Counted from the stretch's first letter, positions 41,404 to 55,200 are shown. The stretch is DNA of 64,000 nucleotides from Branchipolynoe longqiensis (GCA_030323885.1 CM059189.1:47313015-47377014); one strand, 5' to 3'. Numbers and translations: made by a program. The notes: a model not told the origin generated them from the letters alone.

Positions 41404-44400
41404 CTGAAAATAACAAGATACGCATTAATCTACTTTTTCTCTTCTTTTTTGTTGTTGTAATGCTACAATTTTATTTATTTGTTAATTATATATATATATT
41501 ATTTATATATATTGTAATATAATAGATATATACACACACACATATGTGATGCATAAGCATTATACAAGTATAATTAACCGGAAGCTTTCACACCGTATTA
41601 TATTCTAAGTCATCTACTGTGAGAATATAATCCTTCAGTAAATAACAAAACAGCTCTGTACACGAAAGGTACAACTGCATATACTTGTAGGCATCATAAT
41701 AGTTCTGGTGGGTGGGCGGAGTGTTTTCAAATGGGCTTCAACGTTCAATTTTGACCCATTTGAAATCACCCCACCCACCCATGAAGACTATTAGATATGT
41801 CTATGCATGTGTAAAGTAAAATCCTCGCTTTCAATTATGCAGGGATGAAAGTGGTCTCCAGCAAAAATCGCGGAAATCAAGCCAAGGTTATTATACCGAC
41901 GGCGAATTTCCGTGAAAACACAGATTTTCCCTCATAGGATTAGCACTGTCAGGGAATCACGGAAACGGAAAAATACCGGAAGTCAGGTTTAAAAAATCCT
42001 TGTTGTGTCTAAATCATCACCCATATCTAACTCGGTCTTGCTTGAGTTTTCTGTTCTACCAAAATCTAAGGTCATATAAGAACGGGATTCGAATACAATT
42101 GTTGTCATATACATCAAGATTCCATGATATTTTGCTTAAAGTTAATCGGTAAATATTAAAAAATCGGAGAGATTTTTCATCCCTGATTATGCTGCCCTGT
42201 AATTGTAAAGCGGGTTTGTATAGTATATACCCAATACACACACAATATCAAACACAATTCCATACAAATTCTTCCACATACAAAAATATTTCATGAATTA
42301 AAAAAACTAAAAAAACTGAGCGACTTCTTTTGTAGAGTTGGGGGGAGGGACAACTCCCCAAAATGTGGATTTTCACATACATTTACATATACACTGGGCT
42401 TAAAAAAATCACCTGATATTGAAATCTGTTAAATTCATAATAAAATAAATGTCACTTCCAATCAACTTTCTCCGATTTTCTAACAGTGTCTGCTTTTCTG
42501 TGCAAATAAAACCACAGAAATACAACAAAAATAAAACCACAGAAATCAACAAAAATACAAAGAACTTTCATCCCTGCCTTAGAAAACATTAAGGCGACAC
42601 ATACCTGGCTCTTGGCGCGAATGCGTATATGGCCAATGACAGTGCTGTCATCTCCACCATGCGCCGGCTTCTCGATGCTTAGGTTAGCAAGTGCATCCTC
42701 TCCGAAGATGGAACGCGCATACATGTTAGCAGCCATGAAGCCACAATCACCATGCAGCGCCTGCCATAAAGAGAGCACGCAGATTGTTAAAGTTGCACCT
42801 GCCTTCCGCAAGGCTATTTGATTCATATTGATGCGCGAGAAGGAAGACAGAGGCGGGGAGTGGGAAACTGAGGCGTTTATTGGTTACGCCTCGGGCAACA
42901 TACAAAGAAACAAATGAATAACATATCAAATACATAGGAATAGAAGTACAGGTAGTAAGTCAATGTAATCAGATCATATGGAGAAGATATATATATTGTC
43001 TTTGTGTAATAAAGTCAGATTCATGAGGCGGCGAGGGCAGCGGCCCGAGGAGGGCGTCCTGGAGTTTATGGCAGGGGGTGCGCCGAGGAGCCCTCCACCA
43101 AAACGGAGGAGAGGGCTCGAGGCGCGCCCGAGGGGGCGAGGCGGGGCACGTAGGCGTGCTCCGCCTCGGAGGTCCAGGTCCCCTGGGCCATGATGTCGGG
43201 GAGGGGCACCCCGGCGCGCTGGCAGGCCTGGGTGGCGCCCCGGCGCAGGCTGTGGAGGGTGAAGGCCTGGGCCTTGAGGGCGCCCCTCAGGAGCTCGGTG
43301 AGGGAGCGTGGGTCGAGGGGCCGGCCGGAGGGCATCAGGAGGGCCGGCGCGTCGAGGGCCGCGGGGGTCTGGGCGAGGGCCGAGACCGGGCAGAGCGGTG
43401 ATCCGGGCATCGCAGGGATGAAGAGGGCCACCGCGCCCGAGGGGGCGGAGATCGTCTTGGAGCTCCTTATCAGGAGCCGGAGACTTCCGGGCGCGGGGCG
43501 GGCGTCAGCGCGGGTGAGGGTGTGGGGGCCCCCCCAGCCCTCGGGACTCGGGGCCAGGAGATTTGACTGGCGGAGCATGCCGAAGTACCCGAGGAGGAGG
43601 GCGGCCCGAGGGACGACGGAGGCGGGGCCCGCCCGGGCGAGGTGGGCGATGGCGAGCGTCAGCTGATGGGGCGTGAGGGGGGGCGCCTGGCGAGGGACGT
43701 GGGATGAGGTGCGTTCCCCCCCGCGGCACACGTCCTTGGCGAGGCGTGCGTCGAAGCCCGAGGTGAGGCCGCCCGCCCCCTCCACCCAGGACCGCGCCCC
43801 CGAGATGGCGTTCTTGACGGAGGCCGGGGCGAGGGCGCGGTCGAAGAGGGAGGCGGTGAAGGCGGCGACGTCGAAGGCCGACGGGGCGAGAGGGTCGGCG
43901 CCTCGGGCAACAGCGAAGCTGACGAAGTCCTCGGCCTGGCGACGGCGGTTCCTCCAGGTCGCCGGGGCGAGGGCTGCGAGCCTGAGGCGGGCGACGTTCT
44001 GGATCTCGGCGGGAGGGTAACCTAGAGTCCAGGATGAAAGGGAAAGAGGTCATGAGATGCGTCAGCAGGGAGGAGCCCGAGGCGGGCCACCTCGCTCCGA
44101 GCGGTATCGGCCCAGGAGCCCGCGAGGTGCGCTCGGCTGAGGGCGTCGGCCAGGAGGAGGTCCGCCCCGGGCTTGTGTGTGATATGCAGCTGAAAGGAGC
44201 CGGAGGCCGCCAGCAACCAGAGCTCCCGGGCACAGGTCCCGAGGGTGGGGTCTCGGGCGCGTCCCGACTCGAGGGCGGTGGCCGAGGCCATGTTGTCAGT
44301 GTAGACCACGACCGTCGCCCCCGCGATGTCTTCCGGGAGGAGAGAGTGGAGGGCGACGACGAGGTTAACCGCCTCGAGTTCGTGGATCGACGGAAACCGC

Positions 44401-47400
44401 GCCAGGAACCCCGAGGAGTACCCTCGGGCGTAGTAGTGCGTCAGGGAGTGGGCGCCGCCGCCTGTGAGACAGGAGTCGCACTCGATCACCCAGCGTCGGC
44501 CCTCCGGGGCCCGGAGGAGGTGGATGCCATTGGAAAGTCGGCCGTAGGTGGCGAACCACCTCAGATCCCGGAGGGCGTCGTCGGCGAGGGTGACGGCGGC
44601 GGTGCCGTAGCAGCTGCGGAGCGCCCCGAGGAGTCGGGCCATGAACTTGCGGCCGGGGAGCACGCAGCGCTCACGTGATTGAGGCGGCCGAGGAGACTTT
44701 GCAGCTGTTGTTTCCCGAGGGTGGGCTGGGCGATGCGGGCGTCGCAGTCGTCGATGAGGGCCTGGATCTTGGCGGGGGCCACCCGGATGGTCATCGTCTC
44801 GCTGTCGAGGGCGAACCCTAGCCAGATGAGGCGGACAGCGGGAGGATGGCACTTTCCGGGAGCTACGTCGAGGCCGAGGGCTGCGGTGAGGGCGAGGAAG
44901 GCGTCGAAGGCCTGGCAGGCCCTCAGGTAAGAGCCCTCGCACCCTATGAAGTCGTCGACGTAGACGAGGGCGTGGAAGCCCTCGCGCCGGATGATCCAGG
45001 CCACTGCAGCGGTGACGCGGACGCAGGCCGCGCCCGAGGTGCGGCAACCGAAGGGGAGGGACGAGGTCGATGTATGTGTTGCCGTCGAGGCAAATGCCGA
45101 AGAGGGGGCAGGAGAGCGGGTCGGCACGGAGCTGGCGGTAGGCCCGGGAGATGTCGGCAGTCCAGACGTAGGCCCCGTGGCCCTGGTCAATGAGGCGGCG
45201 GCCTACGTCGGCGACCGAGGGAAGGGTGTAGGCGTGGGGTTCCCCGAGGAACTCGCGTCGGGGGATGCCCGAGTTCACGCTTGCTCCGGGGGGGTAGGAT
45301 AAGTCGACGATGACCCGCCTCTTGCCTGAGTCGGCCTTGGGGCGGGTCATCATCGGGGAGACCTGGGTCCAGGGGGAGAAGGGGGGGACGGTGAAGGGGC
45401 CGATGAGGGCGCCGAGGGCCAGCTCCGTGTCGACGAAGTCTCGGACGTGAGAGAGGTTCTCGGGGGGCTCTCGGTGATTGGAGAAGGAAGGGCGGGGGAG
45501 GGTAGAGGCGGAGTAGTTAGCTGGGAAACCGAACTCGAGGAAGTCGAGGACGGCGGGGTCGGGGTAGTGACGGAGGTGGGTGCGCCAGGCGGGTATGTGG
45601 AGGCCCGAGGGAAGGGGGATGCGGGCGGCCAAAAAGTTAGGGAGGCCCGCTTCCCGGAGGGTTGTGTAGGCATGGTTAAATGCGGGGTAACGGGCCCACG
45701 CCTCGCCGGAGGTGTGGGGCCAGGAGGAGAGGAGGGTGGGGCGGTATTGAGAGGGGGTGGGGCCGCAGGAGGGGGCGGCTGGGAGGGTGTCCTGGAGGTG
45801 GGGGTTGATTACGTCGACGGTGGGTTCGTCGAGGGTGGGGGCGGGGGCGGCGGCTGGGTGGCGGTGGGGGGAGGAGGTGCGGTGGGGGGTGAGGGGGCAG
45901 CGAAGTCGTGCTGGGTGGGAGGGGGCGGGGTGGGGTGGGGGTGGGGCGGGTCGGGTTCGGGGTCGGGGGGGGGGGGTGAGGAAAGCGGTGTCGCCTAAGG
46001 TGAGGTGGAAGTCTGGGTCGATGGTGCTGGTAGACAGCCGGTGTAGGGAGGCGGCAGGGGCCTTATGGGCGGGAGAGGGCTCCCGGGTGGCGGAGGCGGT
46101 GCTGGCGGGAGCGGCTCCGGTGCGGACGGTGGGCTTGGCCTCGGGCACGCTGCTGGTGCGCGGGGCGAGGTGTGTGGCCGGCTGGGTCGGCCCGAGGAGG
46201 GCCGGAGGTCCGAGGCCGGGGGTAGCGGCGTGGGGGCTGGCAGGGTTGTGGGCGTCGGCGGGGCTGGTATTAACAGTAGTGGGCCGGTTGAAGGCCTCCG
46301 GGCCAGCCGGGGGGCTCCGGCGGACTAAAAATCCGCCGAGGTGGCGCTCACGGTTGCGCTTTGAGTTGCAGACGTCCTCACTGTGCGCTGTCAACATCTT
46401 GCGCACATTGGCGCAGTAAGCGCACGTATGCCGCTGCCTAGCGCTTCCTACGCCGTGGGCCTCCCCCGGGCCGGCCTGAGTGCAGGATGCGGGGTCGCGG
46501 TTCCATGCACTGCAGGGAGCCCCGTGGAGATCCCTGCTGTAGGTAATCCGGGGCTCGGGCTGGAGGCGGGTCTGCTGGCGGGGTCTAGGGAGGTCTGCCG
46601 ATCGGGCCGGGGCGGCAGTGGAGGGTTGCTGGATGGGGGTGGTGAGGGAGTCGAGCCTGAGGGCGTTAAGGGCCACAGGGTCGTGCCACCCCTGGGGGAG
46701 CCTCCCGTCCGCGATCCAGGAAAATATGGACTCTGAATAGCGGCGGACGGTAGGCCAGGGGTGGATCAGGATATCTCTCATGACGGTGAGGTGGTGGTGG
46801 TGGAGGCCCTGGAGGGAGTGGGCCGGGAAGGCAGGGTGGTTCACCATGGAGAGGAGGGCGAGGCTATATTCGTCCTTGGTGGCCTCCCCGAGTTTAACGG
46901 CCTTGCGCCCCGGACCCCTCTCGACTAGATCACAAGGAAAAACATAGTCAGCAGGAATACCTCGGCGGCGTACGGTGTGTTGCGCCTCGGCGGATGCGAG
47001 GATGTCGCGGACTGCGTCGGCCGCGGATGTCGGGGTGTGCTCCGCGGGGTCTTGGCGGTAGGTGAGGGGCGCTGTGGCTGTCGAGCTGGCGTGGACGCGG
47101 GAATACTGCTCGTACTGCGGGTGTGCGCCTCCGAGCCGCGTCGCCTGAGGTGGCGGCGGCGGCCGGCTCACGGCTGCGGCGTGCGCCCGAGGGGCCGGGG
47201 CGGGCGCCAGGCTGTATGCGGGCTCCTGCCGGGGCGCGGGTGCAGGCTCCTCGGGACCCCCTCGGGCGATCCCCGTCTCGACGGCCTCCACGCGGCAGGT
47301 GAGCCGGTTGATGGACTCGATGAGGAGGGCGATCTCGCTGCTGGCGTGGCCCGAGGGCGCTGCGGGCGACGACGGGGCCGTGGAGGGGAGGGACCCTCCC

Positions 47401-50400
47401 GGGAAGCCTGAGGACGGCCCCGGAGTGGCCATACCGGAGATCTTGGCTGCCTTCCGGCTCTTCCCTTTTCCGCGCCCGGGCATGGTGACGGTCGGCAGAG
47501 GTGCAGCGGTCCGAGGAGAAGGAGTGTCCAAAGAAGGAAGGGCAGCGAGGAGGAGGCTGGAGGCGAATGGCTGAAGGAGGCGGCGGCGGGCCTTATAAGG
47601 GGGGAAGGTGAGCAGTGGCAGGAGAGGCGTGAACGCTCAGGGCCGGGGGAGGGTGAGGGTGAGGAGCGGGTGTCGCGCGAGGCGCGAATGCTGGGTGAGG
47701 GGTGAGAGAAGGGGGGGGGGGGGGGGGGGGGGAGTCGCTCTCCCTCCCCTCGCATCAAACGGAATGCTACGCATTCCGACCAATTCTACAATATAATTAA
47801 CTATGGCATGGTTCCTGCACCTATCAGGCAATCACATTTACAACCTTTTTAAGACTTTTTAATACCATTTTCCATACAATTTAAGACCTATTTTCACGGC
47901 AAATGAGTGAGGCAAAGTACCATCTGTCAAAGTACATGTGCACTTGTGACCAGTACATTAAAGTCCGTAGACAATAGAATCAACTTAGAAATATTTGAGC
48001 TCCACAGCATTTGTGCTTTGTGAAAATAGCTGGTAAAACATTGAACAAATATTATAGTGGCCAAATCCAATTTAAGACCTCGAAAATTAACTAATTAATT
48101 TAAGACTTTTTAAGGATCCGCAGGAACCCTGTAACATTATTAAATTTGTGCCGCCGTCTCACAATGACATTTGTTTACTCTATATTATTTCCACAATATG
48201 AGCAACTATGAGGTTTAACATCCTTAAACTTACAACTTGTTCCCATAAGAAAGGCGACTAAACATGATATTAGATCAATTTATAAAAGTCCACAAAGCAA
48301 TGCGCATTTGGTTGATTTATTTGGTTGATTTCTGAAAATCTATAAAGCAACAGGTACTTGATTGATTTACAAAAGTCAATAGAACAAAGGGTATTGGGTT
48401 GATCTATGAAAGCACATAAAGTGATGGGCACTTGGTTGATTTTTGAAAATCTAAAAAGCAATGGGTACTTGGTTGATTTTTGAAAATCTAAAAAGCAATG
48501 GGCACTTGGTTGATTTTTGAAAATCTAAAAAGCAATGGGTACTTGGTTGATTTTTGAAAATCTAAAAAGCAATGGGTACTTGGTTGATTTATAAAAGTGT
48601 ATAAATTGAATGCTATTTGGTTGATTTCTGAATGTCCATAAAGTAACGAGTACTTGATTGATTTCTGAAAGCCCATAACGCAATGCACACCTTGATTGGT
48701 GTGAGACACTTCATGTTGGTGGAGGATATAAGGTGCTGCAGGTACTCTGGGAGATTCTTAATGTTTGTGTTGACGGCCACCTGTAAAGAAAATACATTAT
48801 ACCAGTTAGCAGATACATTATACCAGGTCCCAGAGGTTCTACTGTAACGCACATAAGGCTTAATACACTCAAGTTTTAATATCGCACTATTAGGCCAAAT
48901 CAAAAAAAATTGCTGATCGTCCCGTTGAAATAAAAATCCGGGACGGGGGGGCGGTTTTTATTTCTATTTTCTATTTTTGACGTAGATGTAATATGCAACG
49001 AGACGCGATAGACGAATGAGTTGAGTGTCCGCCTACTGATCTGGTAGGTAGTGAGATTCGAACTCCTGGGTTGGAACCATGGCCGAGTCAAAACAATGAC
49101 TTAAAAAGTGATATGAAAGTTGAATTGCTGCTAGCCAGACGCATTCTTAAGATTTTAACCAAAATTAAAAGAACCCAGGGGCGGGCGATTTTTTCAAGCA
49201 TGGGCGGGGACGATCACCAATTTGTTTTTATTTGGCATTAGCTGTCCCTCTTTTATTAGAGCTCCTCTTTTATTAGAGCCCCTCTTTTATTAGAGCTCAT
49301 TTAAAAAAAAAATAAGAGCTCCTCTTTTATTAGAGCCCCTCTTTTATTAGAGCTCCTCTTTTATTAGAGCTCCTCTTCTATTAAAGCTCCTCTTTTATTA
49401 GAGCCCCTCACGTGAGGCCTGACACTCTCGATTCGGCCACCATGCCCGGTAGTAGGGAGAACCAACCTCACCAAATACACAATTCTCTCACACATACAAA
49501 CATACATACATACATACACATACATATATGTGCCGGATAATTAATTATAGGAATATAAATTAAAAAAACACTCACATGCAAATATTTATATTACAAATTG
49601 AGATGTCATAAAACAAACAAATAAATAAACATTATGTATATTTTCTAACAGAAAAATCATGCGGTGAACTGACCTTGTTTTCCCACTCGAACTCGGCCCA
49701 CATCTGCCTGAACTCTGTGTCGGTGCAGCTAGCCGGCACAATGTAGTCCATGATATCGATGTGGATGTCGTTCAGTACTACGCAGTTGCGGTCACTCGCT
49801 GCCCCACTCACGTCGTACACTGGCACACAAAGATCACGCAGCAGACACAATATTATCCAGCGACAGAGACAGGGATGATAGTGGTTTCAGGCAAAAAAGG
49901 GGGGAAATCAAGCTGAGATTATTATCCCGACGGCAAATTTCCGTTTACGCCTATATCAAAAATGTCCCCAGGCTGTGAAAAAACATGGAAATCCGCTTAA
50001 AAACGGAAAAATATCATTCCTGAGAGAAGGTATTGTCATATTGACTAACTAACAGTTAACGGTCGGATGCTCAGTGGCAGACAAACTGGTCGCCAGTCAA
50101 GTAAGACCCTTAGCCTCGTGTAGCTGACCTACTTCAGGAGGTCACGTGATGCTGCCTCCAGTGTTCGTGTTTATAGCCCTCCGAAGAGCCCACCTCAGTG
50201 CTGCCACTCTGGATTTTTACCAAAAAAGTATCAAATCTCTTTTTTTAAAGTATCATAATTGTCTTAAAAAAAGTATAAATAAGGGTCAACTTACCCTCAT
50301 TTGTGACCATTTGTTACCTTTTTAAGCTAACGTGTGCTCTTGTGAACACGCTTCAGGAATGATGTATGAAGTGTTCTAAGGAGTTGTGGCTGTTGAGCCC

Positions 50401-52164
50401 TCAGTTTTGCATAGTTCAATGCACTGTCACATAGTCACTGACAGCAGAGAGCTCAGCAAAAGTTCCACTCAACTAACTAAAACACACACCAAGAGACTAG
50501 CAAAGTGCATCTCTCATCAAATTCCTAATTCTATATCTGAAGAGATTTCAATTACCAGATTGGCAAATTTTTGTCTGAAAAAAGGTATAAAAAAGTATTC
50601 ACACCTGAAAAAAGTATAAAAAGTGGGTTTTCCTTGAAAAAAGTATAATACTTTTTTTTAAAGTATGAAGTGGCAGCACTGCCACCTATCAGGAGACTTG
50701 CTGAATGATACCATGTGATATCTGGGCAAACCATATGCTGTGTAGTTAGAGCCAGCGCGTAATCTCAGTGCTGACAAGTGAGAACGGGCAGTGTTATGAA
50801 TATAGACGCTGAGACAGAATCACGTGACCAGCTAAGTGGGCCAGCTGCACCAAATAAGGACCGATGGGTAGGACAGGCCACAAATTGGTTTGTTTGTTTG
50901 TGTTTTACATCCTAGCAATATCCAAAGTCCTATCAGGACGGGTACCGACAGTGCACACTCATGGCGACTTTTATAGTGCTGGCCCCACTTGGAGACCAGG
51001 CCACCGATACCATGACCTGACATACCACTCACATTATTCTGACACTGAGCTAACCAGTCTTTGCCTTATTCTAGTAATGCCGTCCGCCAGGCTAGGAAAC
51101 AACAAATATTAGTTTTGTAAGTCATTGGTTTGACTCGACTGGGATTCGAACTCCTGACCTTCCGCATGGGAAGCCTGTGCTCTAACCCAATTAAGCCACC
51201 ACTTCTGGTCCACTAATTGTCAACCAACCAGTTTGGCTGAGAGTCAAAGCTCCAAGAGAAATTGTGAAAAGCGATTAAAACGTGATTATTTGAACAAGTT
51301 GAATAAATAGAACAATATAAATAGAACAATTGTGGACGCTTTACATACCAATATTTCCAAAAATGATCCCATTCTCGGTGGACGCAACCTTCACGTTTGC
51401 CTTGATGTTGGTGAAGTCGTTAGGCCCCATAGTTACCGGCTGTGGCTTCTCAACAAGCTTCAGATCACCTGCAACAGGGGGAGCCACCAAGTTTGAGCAT
51501 GATAATAGCTAGCTTGCAATATTTCAACAAGAATTTCAGTTCTTTTCAATATCCAAATTAATAAATTAATATTATTGTGGAGAAGTTGTTTTCAATGCTG
51601 GCGTTAATATTTCCTGAAAGGCTAGCAGCATATCCACGTGTTATGAGAAAAGAATTGATAAAGAAACGGCAATAAGTAGGTATCTGGGTCGGTCTCTGAA
51701 ATTGGGTACCACATTTGTAACGTGGATACCAAAAGTGAAAACATTCTAAATAATGGGAGAACAAAAATCAAAATAATAGCAGAATCTATGCTCACATGAA
51801 GATTTACATATTCTGTATATATATCAGAGTTGAAAAAAAGCTATTTTACTTTTTGATTTGATACAAATTAAGGAATACGTTAAAATGCCCATGTAACATG
51901 GAAATTAAACACACACCCAGAACATCATTTTAACATAGACAACACATTCAAACAAGATTTGATTGATTACAGTAAAGCAAACAAAATTACGCCTTACAAG
52001 AAAAAAAGAATTAAAAAAGTAAATCATTATGTAAATTTTCACTTTAACACAATGTCATACAAACATACTTTTATTACATATTGCGGGATAGATCAAATAC
52101 ATGATATAGCATTGCTAACATACTTAATATACAGAGGCAACAATAACTATTTGACTCGTTATTA

Positions 52165-52203
<39 letters not shown>

Positions 52204-55200
52204 GAAGGAAGGAAGGAAGGAAGGAAGGAAGGAAGAAAAGAAGGAAGAAAGAAAGAAAGAAAAAGATTTAATTATGGCCATCGTAACATAGACACCAAAT
52301 ACGAAGTACCCAATTTCACAGAGCGACTCATATACAGTAAAACCTCTTTAACCAGACACCTGCATAGATCGACCACTCCCCTATATCGATCGCTTTATTT
52401 GGGTACCAAACGATCGCCAATACAATACCATTATAATGATAAAAAAAAATCCCTAAACCGACCACCTCCATTCAAAGTCGGTTCCATGGTCGGTCGATTT
52501 AGAGAGGTTTTACTGTATATGAAAAGTAGTAAAAGCATTGACGCACCGAGCGTGGCCAGCTCCAGGGTGAGGTTCTGCAGGGTGTCGGATGTCTGATTCA
52601 CGATGAGCACGTCCAGCACTATGTCGTACTGATTCACATTGACATACGCTTCAGCGTACACGGGGTCCGAAAATCCTGTCAACTGCGTCACCTTGTTGAG
52701 CTTGGACGACGCGAGCGGATCAATCTCCTTTTTACCCGTCATGCCCAGCGCCTGCGACAGCGTCAGCTCAAACTGGTTCTGTAGAGCGGCATGCAACGAG
52801 GGTGCTTGGTTTAGTTTCTTATTTAACAGGGGCGTTAGGTTTAACTCCCTATTTAATGAGGGCTTGGTGTAGCTTCTTATATAACCAGGGTTCAGACAGC
52901 TATTCAACCAACTTTAAGGCCTTTTCAGTGCCTTTTCAGGTAAGCAATTCATTTTTTAAGGCTGAAAGAATATGACATAATGATTATATACATGTCAAAT
53001 CTTTATGGCCTTACTTCCCCAGGTTTCTGTGTGCTATTTTTATATTAAAGCAAAAGAAGCAACTAGGGAATTAACATATTTATTATACTTAGCAATTCTC
53101 CTAGATTAGTTAATAATAAGCCACACACCTCACCATTCAAAACACTGTTGGCAACAAAATTTGCTCTTTCCTCCCCAAAATAAAACTTCAAGGTTTTTAT
53201 TCAGCATTTGGTCAATTTTCAAAGCCTTTTCAGGGTCTTGTAAAGAGACACCTTCAAATTCAAGGCATTTTCAAGATTATGCGAACCCTGGTGCTGAGCT
53301 TCTTATATAATCAGAGTGCATGGTTTAACCTATGTAATAAGAAAGCTTGGTTTGTCTTATCTAATAACTTAAATAAGGGTACTATGTAATACAAGTTTAT
53401 AGTTTAGCTTCTGATGTAATAAAAACTTTTTTATTTAGCATTCATATGTAACAAATGTGCTTGGTTTAGTCTCATGTAACAGGAGTACTCGGTTCAGCTT
53501 ACATAATACCGACTCACCCCAAGGGGGAGGCTAATGACTAACACGTGTACAATGTATATATACGTATAAACAATACCCAGACTCATAGAGGTGGACAATG
53601 AAATAACCAAAATCCAGCAAACGGAAACTGAAATAGCCCTATATGGGCGCCAACATTTGTATACTCATGTTGAATGATCAAAATCCAGCAAACGGAAATG
53701 GAAATAGATGGTCAAACTTCGCTACGCAGCAAAGAGGTTTGACGACAGCCATTGGTTAATAATATGCTAGTAACACAGTGAAAAACATCAATTTTATTCA
53801 AAATTAATAGAAATAAAGAACAATTTGGCATAAACATGGATGCACAAATGCAATATTAATAGTCTATTCCACAGAAACGACGACTGTATTCGAATTATCC
53901 CGACTGCGATTCGGGTCACACTGTGAGTGGAGTAAAAAAAAATACTATCGAATACGGCCACCAAGGGTGGGGTCGGTGTTAAGCATTGCTTATTCATATT
54001 AGGGTTTAGTTCATCTAACAATGGCGCTAGGTTTAGCCTAATATAAGATGCAAGTGATTATGCAATAGAGGTCCATGGATAAGGTTCTTATGTAATAAGG
54101 GTTGATTTGGTAAATTAGGGTTCTACACCGAAGTAAAATCTACAGTAATATCAGGACTAGCAACTACTTGGAACAGTGTGCACTCATGATGACTTTATAG
54201 GGCTGACCCACTGGGATGACCTGATATTCCACCCAATCACGTTATTTTGGTACTGAGCTAACCAGTCCTTGCCGTATCCTAGTAATCCTGAGCGCCAGGC
54301 CAGGTAGTGTCAAGTATCCATTTTATGGCTTCGGTTTGACTCAGCCAGAGGTCAAACGCATGAGCCCTCTCATGATTTGTTTGTTGTTTTACATCCTAGC
54401 AACATCTAAGGTCATATCATGATGGGTACCGACTTGTGACAGTGCACACTCATGGCGACTTTATAGTGCTGCCCCACTGGGATACCAGGCCACCAGTACC
54501 ATGACCTGATATCCCACTCAGTCACATTATCCTTACACTGAGCCAACCAGTCCTTGCTCTATCCTAATAATGCCGAGCGCCTGACTAGGAAGCTACAAGT
54601 ATCAATTTTTAAATCATTGGTTTGACTCGACCAGGGTTTGAACCCACGATCTACCAACACTGGAGGCGGACGCTCTAACCCATTCGGCCATCCCGTCTGG
54701 TACCCTCTCTCAGGAAGCAGGAAGCAGAAAGCAGGAAGCAGGCACCCTAGCCCCCCCCCCCCCCCCACACACTCTCCGTCTTGAAGACGACACCTGTACA
54801 GTAGGATGCCAACTGCTTTTATGTGCATAAACACATTACTCTTCTTAGTAGTAAATTCTGGAAATTACAAACAGATTAGGTTGGTTGGTTGTTTTACGTC
54901 CTGGCAACACCTAAGGTCATATCAAGACGGGTACTGACTTGTGACAGTGCACACTCAGGGCAACTTTTTATAATGCTGCCCCACTGGCAAATCAGGCCAC
55001 TGGTACCGTGACCTGATATCCCACTCACTCACATTATCCTGACACTGAGCTAACCAGCCCATGTCCTATCCTATTAGTGTCGAGCGCCAGGTTAGGAAGT
55101 GACAAGTATCAATTTGGTTTGACTCGACCGGGAACCAAACTCCCAATCTCCCACACACGAAGCCCGCACTCTACTGATACGGCCACTGCGCCCGTTAAAG

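Larger units (their letters stand above)
42830..47790 (-). mobile_element. GC-rich tyrosine-recombinase (YR) retrotransposon, about 5 kb
   Basis: On the minus strand: a terminal region with a C-rich stretch (47790-47540), gag-like and RT-RNase H reading (47531-44022), a tyrosine recombinase (about 44040-43066) and a 3' region ending near 42830 with AATAAA-like TTTATT context. Outer ends are imperfect inverted repeats: TTTGATGCGAGGGGAGGGAG entering from the right and TTGATGCGCGAGAAGGAAGA entering from the left. RT, RNase H and YR together define the DIRS/Ngaro order. GC content is far above the flanking AT-rich DNA. It sits in a COPB1 intron, same strand. Confidence 0.88.

Noticed and set aside
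43505..44233. 242-codon minus-strand frame with Arg/Pro-rich product
   Set aside because: Out-of-phase reading of the pol end and recombinase; the meaningful frame there is the one with [16 protein letters not shown].
43078..47574. Many plus-strand open frames of 80-220 codons
   Set aside because: They are antisense to gag, RT, RNase H and recombinase. High GC removes stop codons from all frames; compositions are Gly/Arg/Val-rich without motifs.
49246..49405. Possible CRISPR-like 18-bp repeats
   Set aside because: Pure tandem repeat without spacers.
52779..52907. N-terminal extension of the COPB1 exon
   Set aside because: A CTACAG acceptor at 52779 fits phase and homology; the upstream part is a minisatellite (repeated LNREL, LNKKL-type readings).
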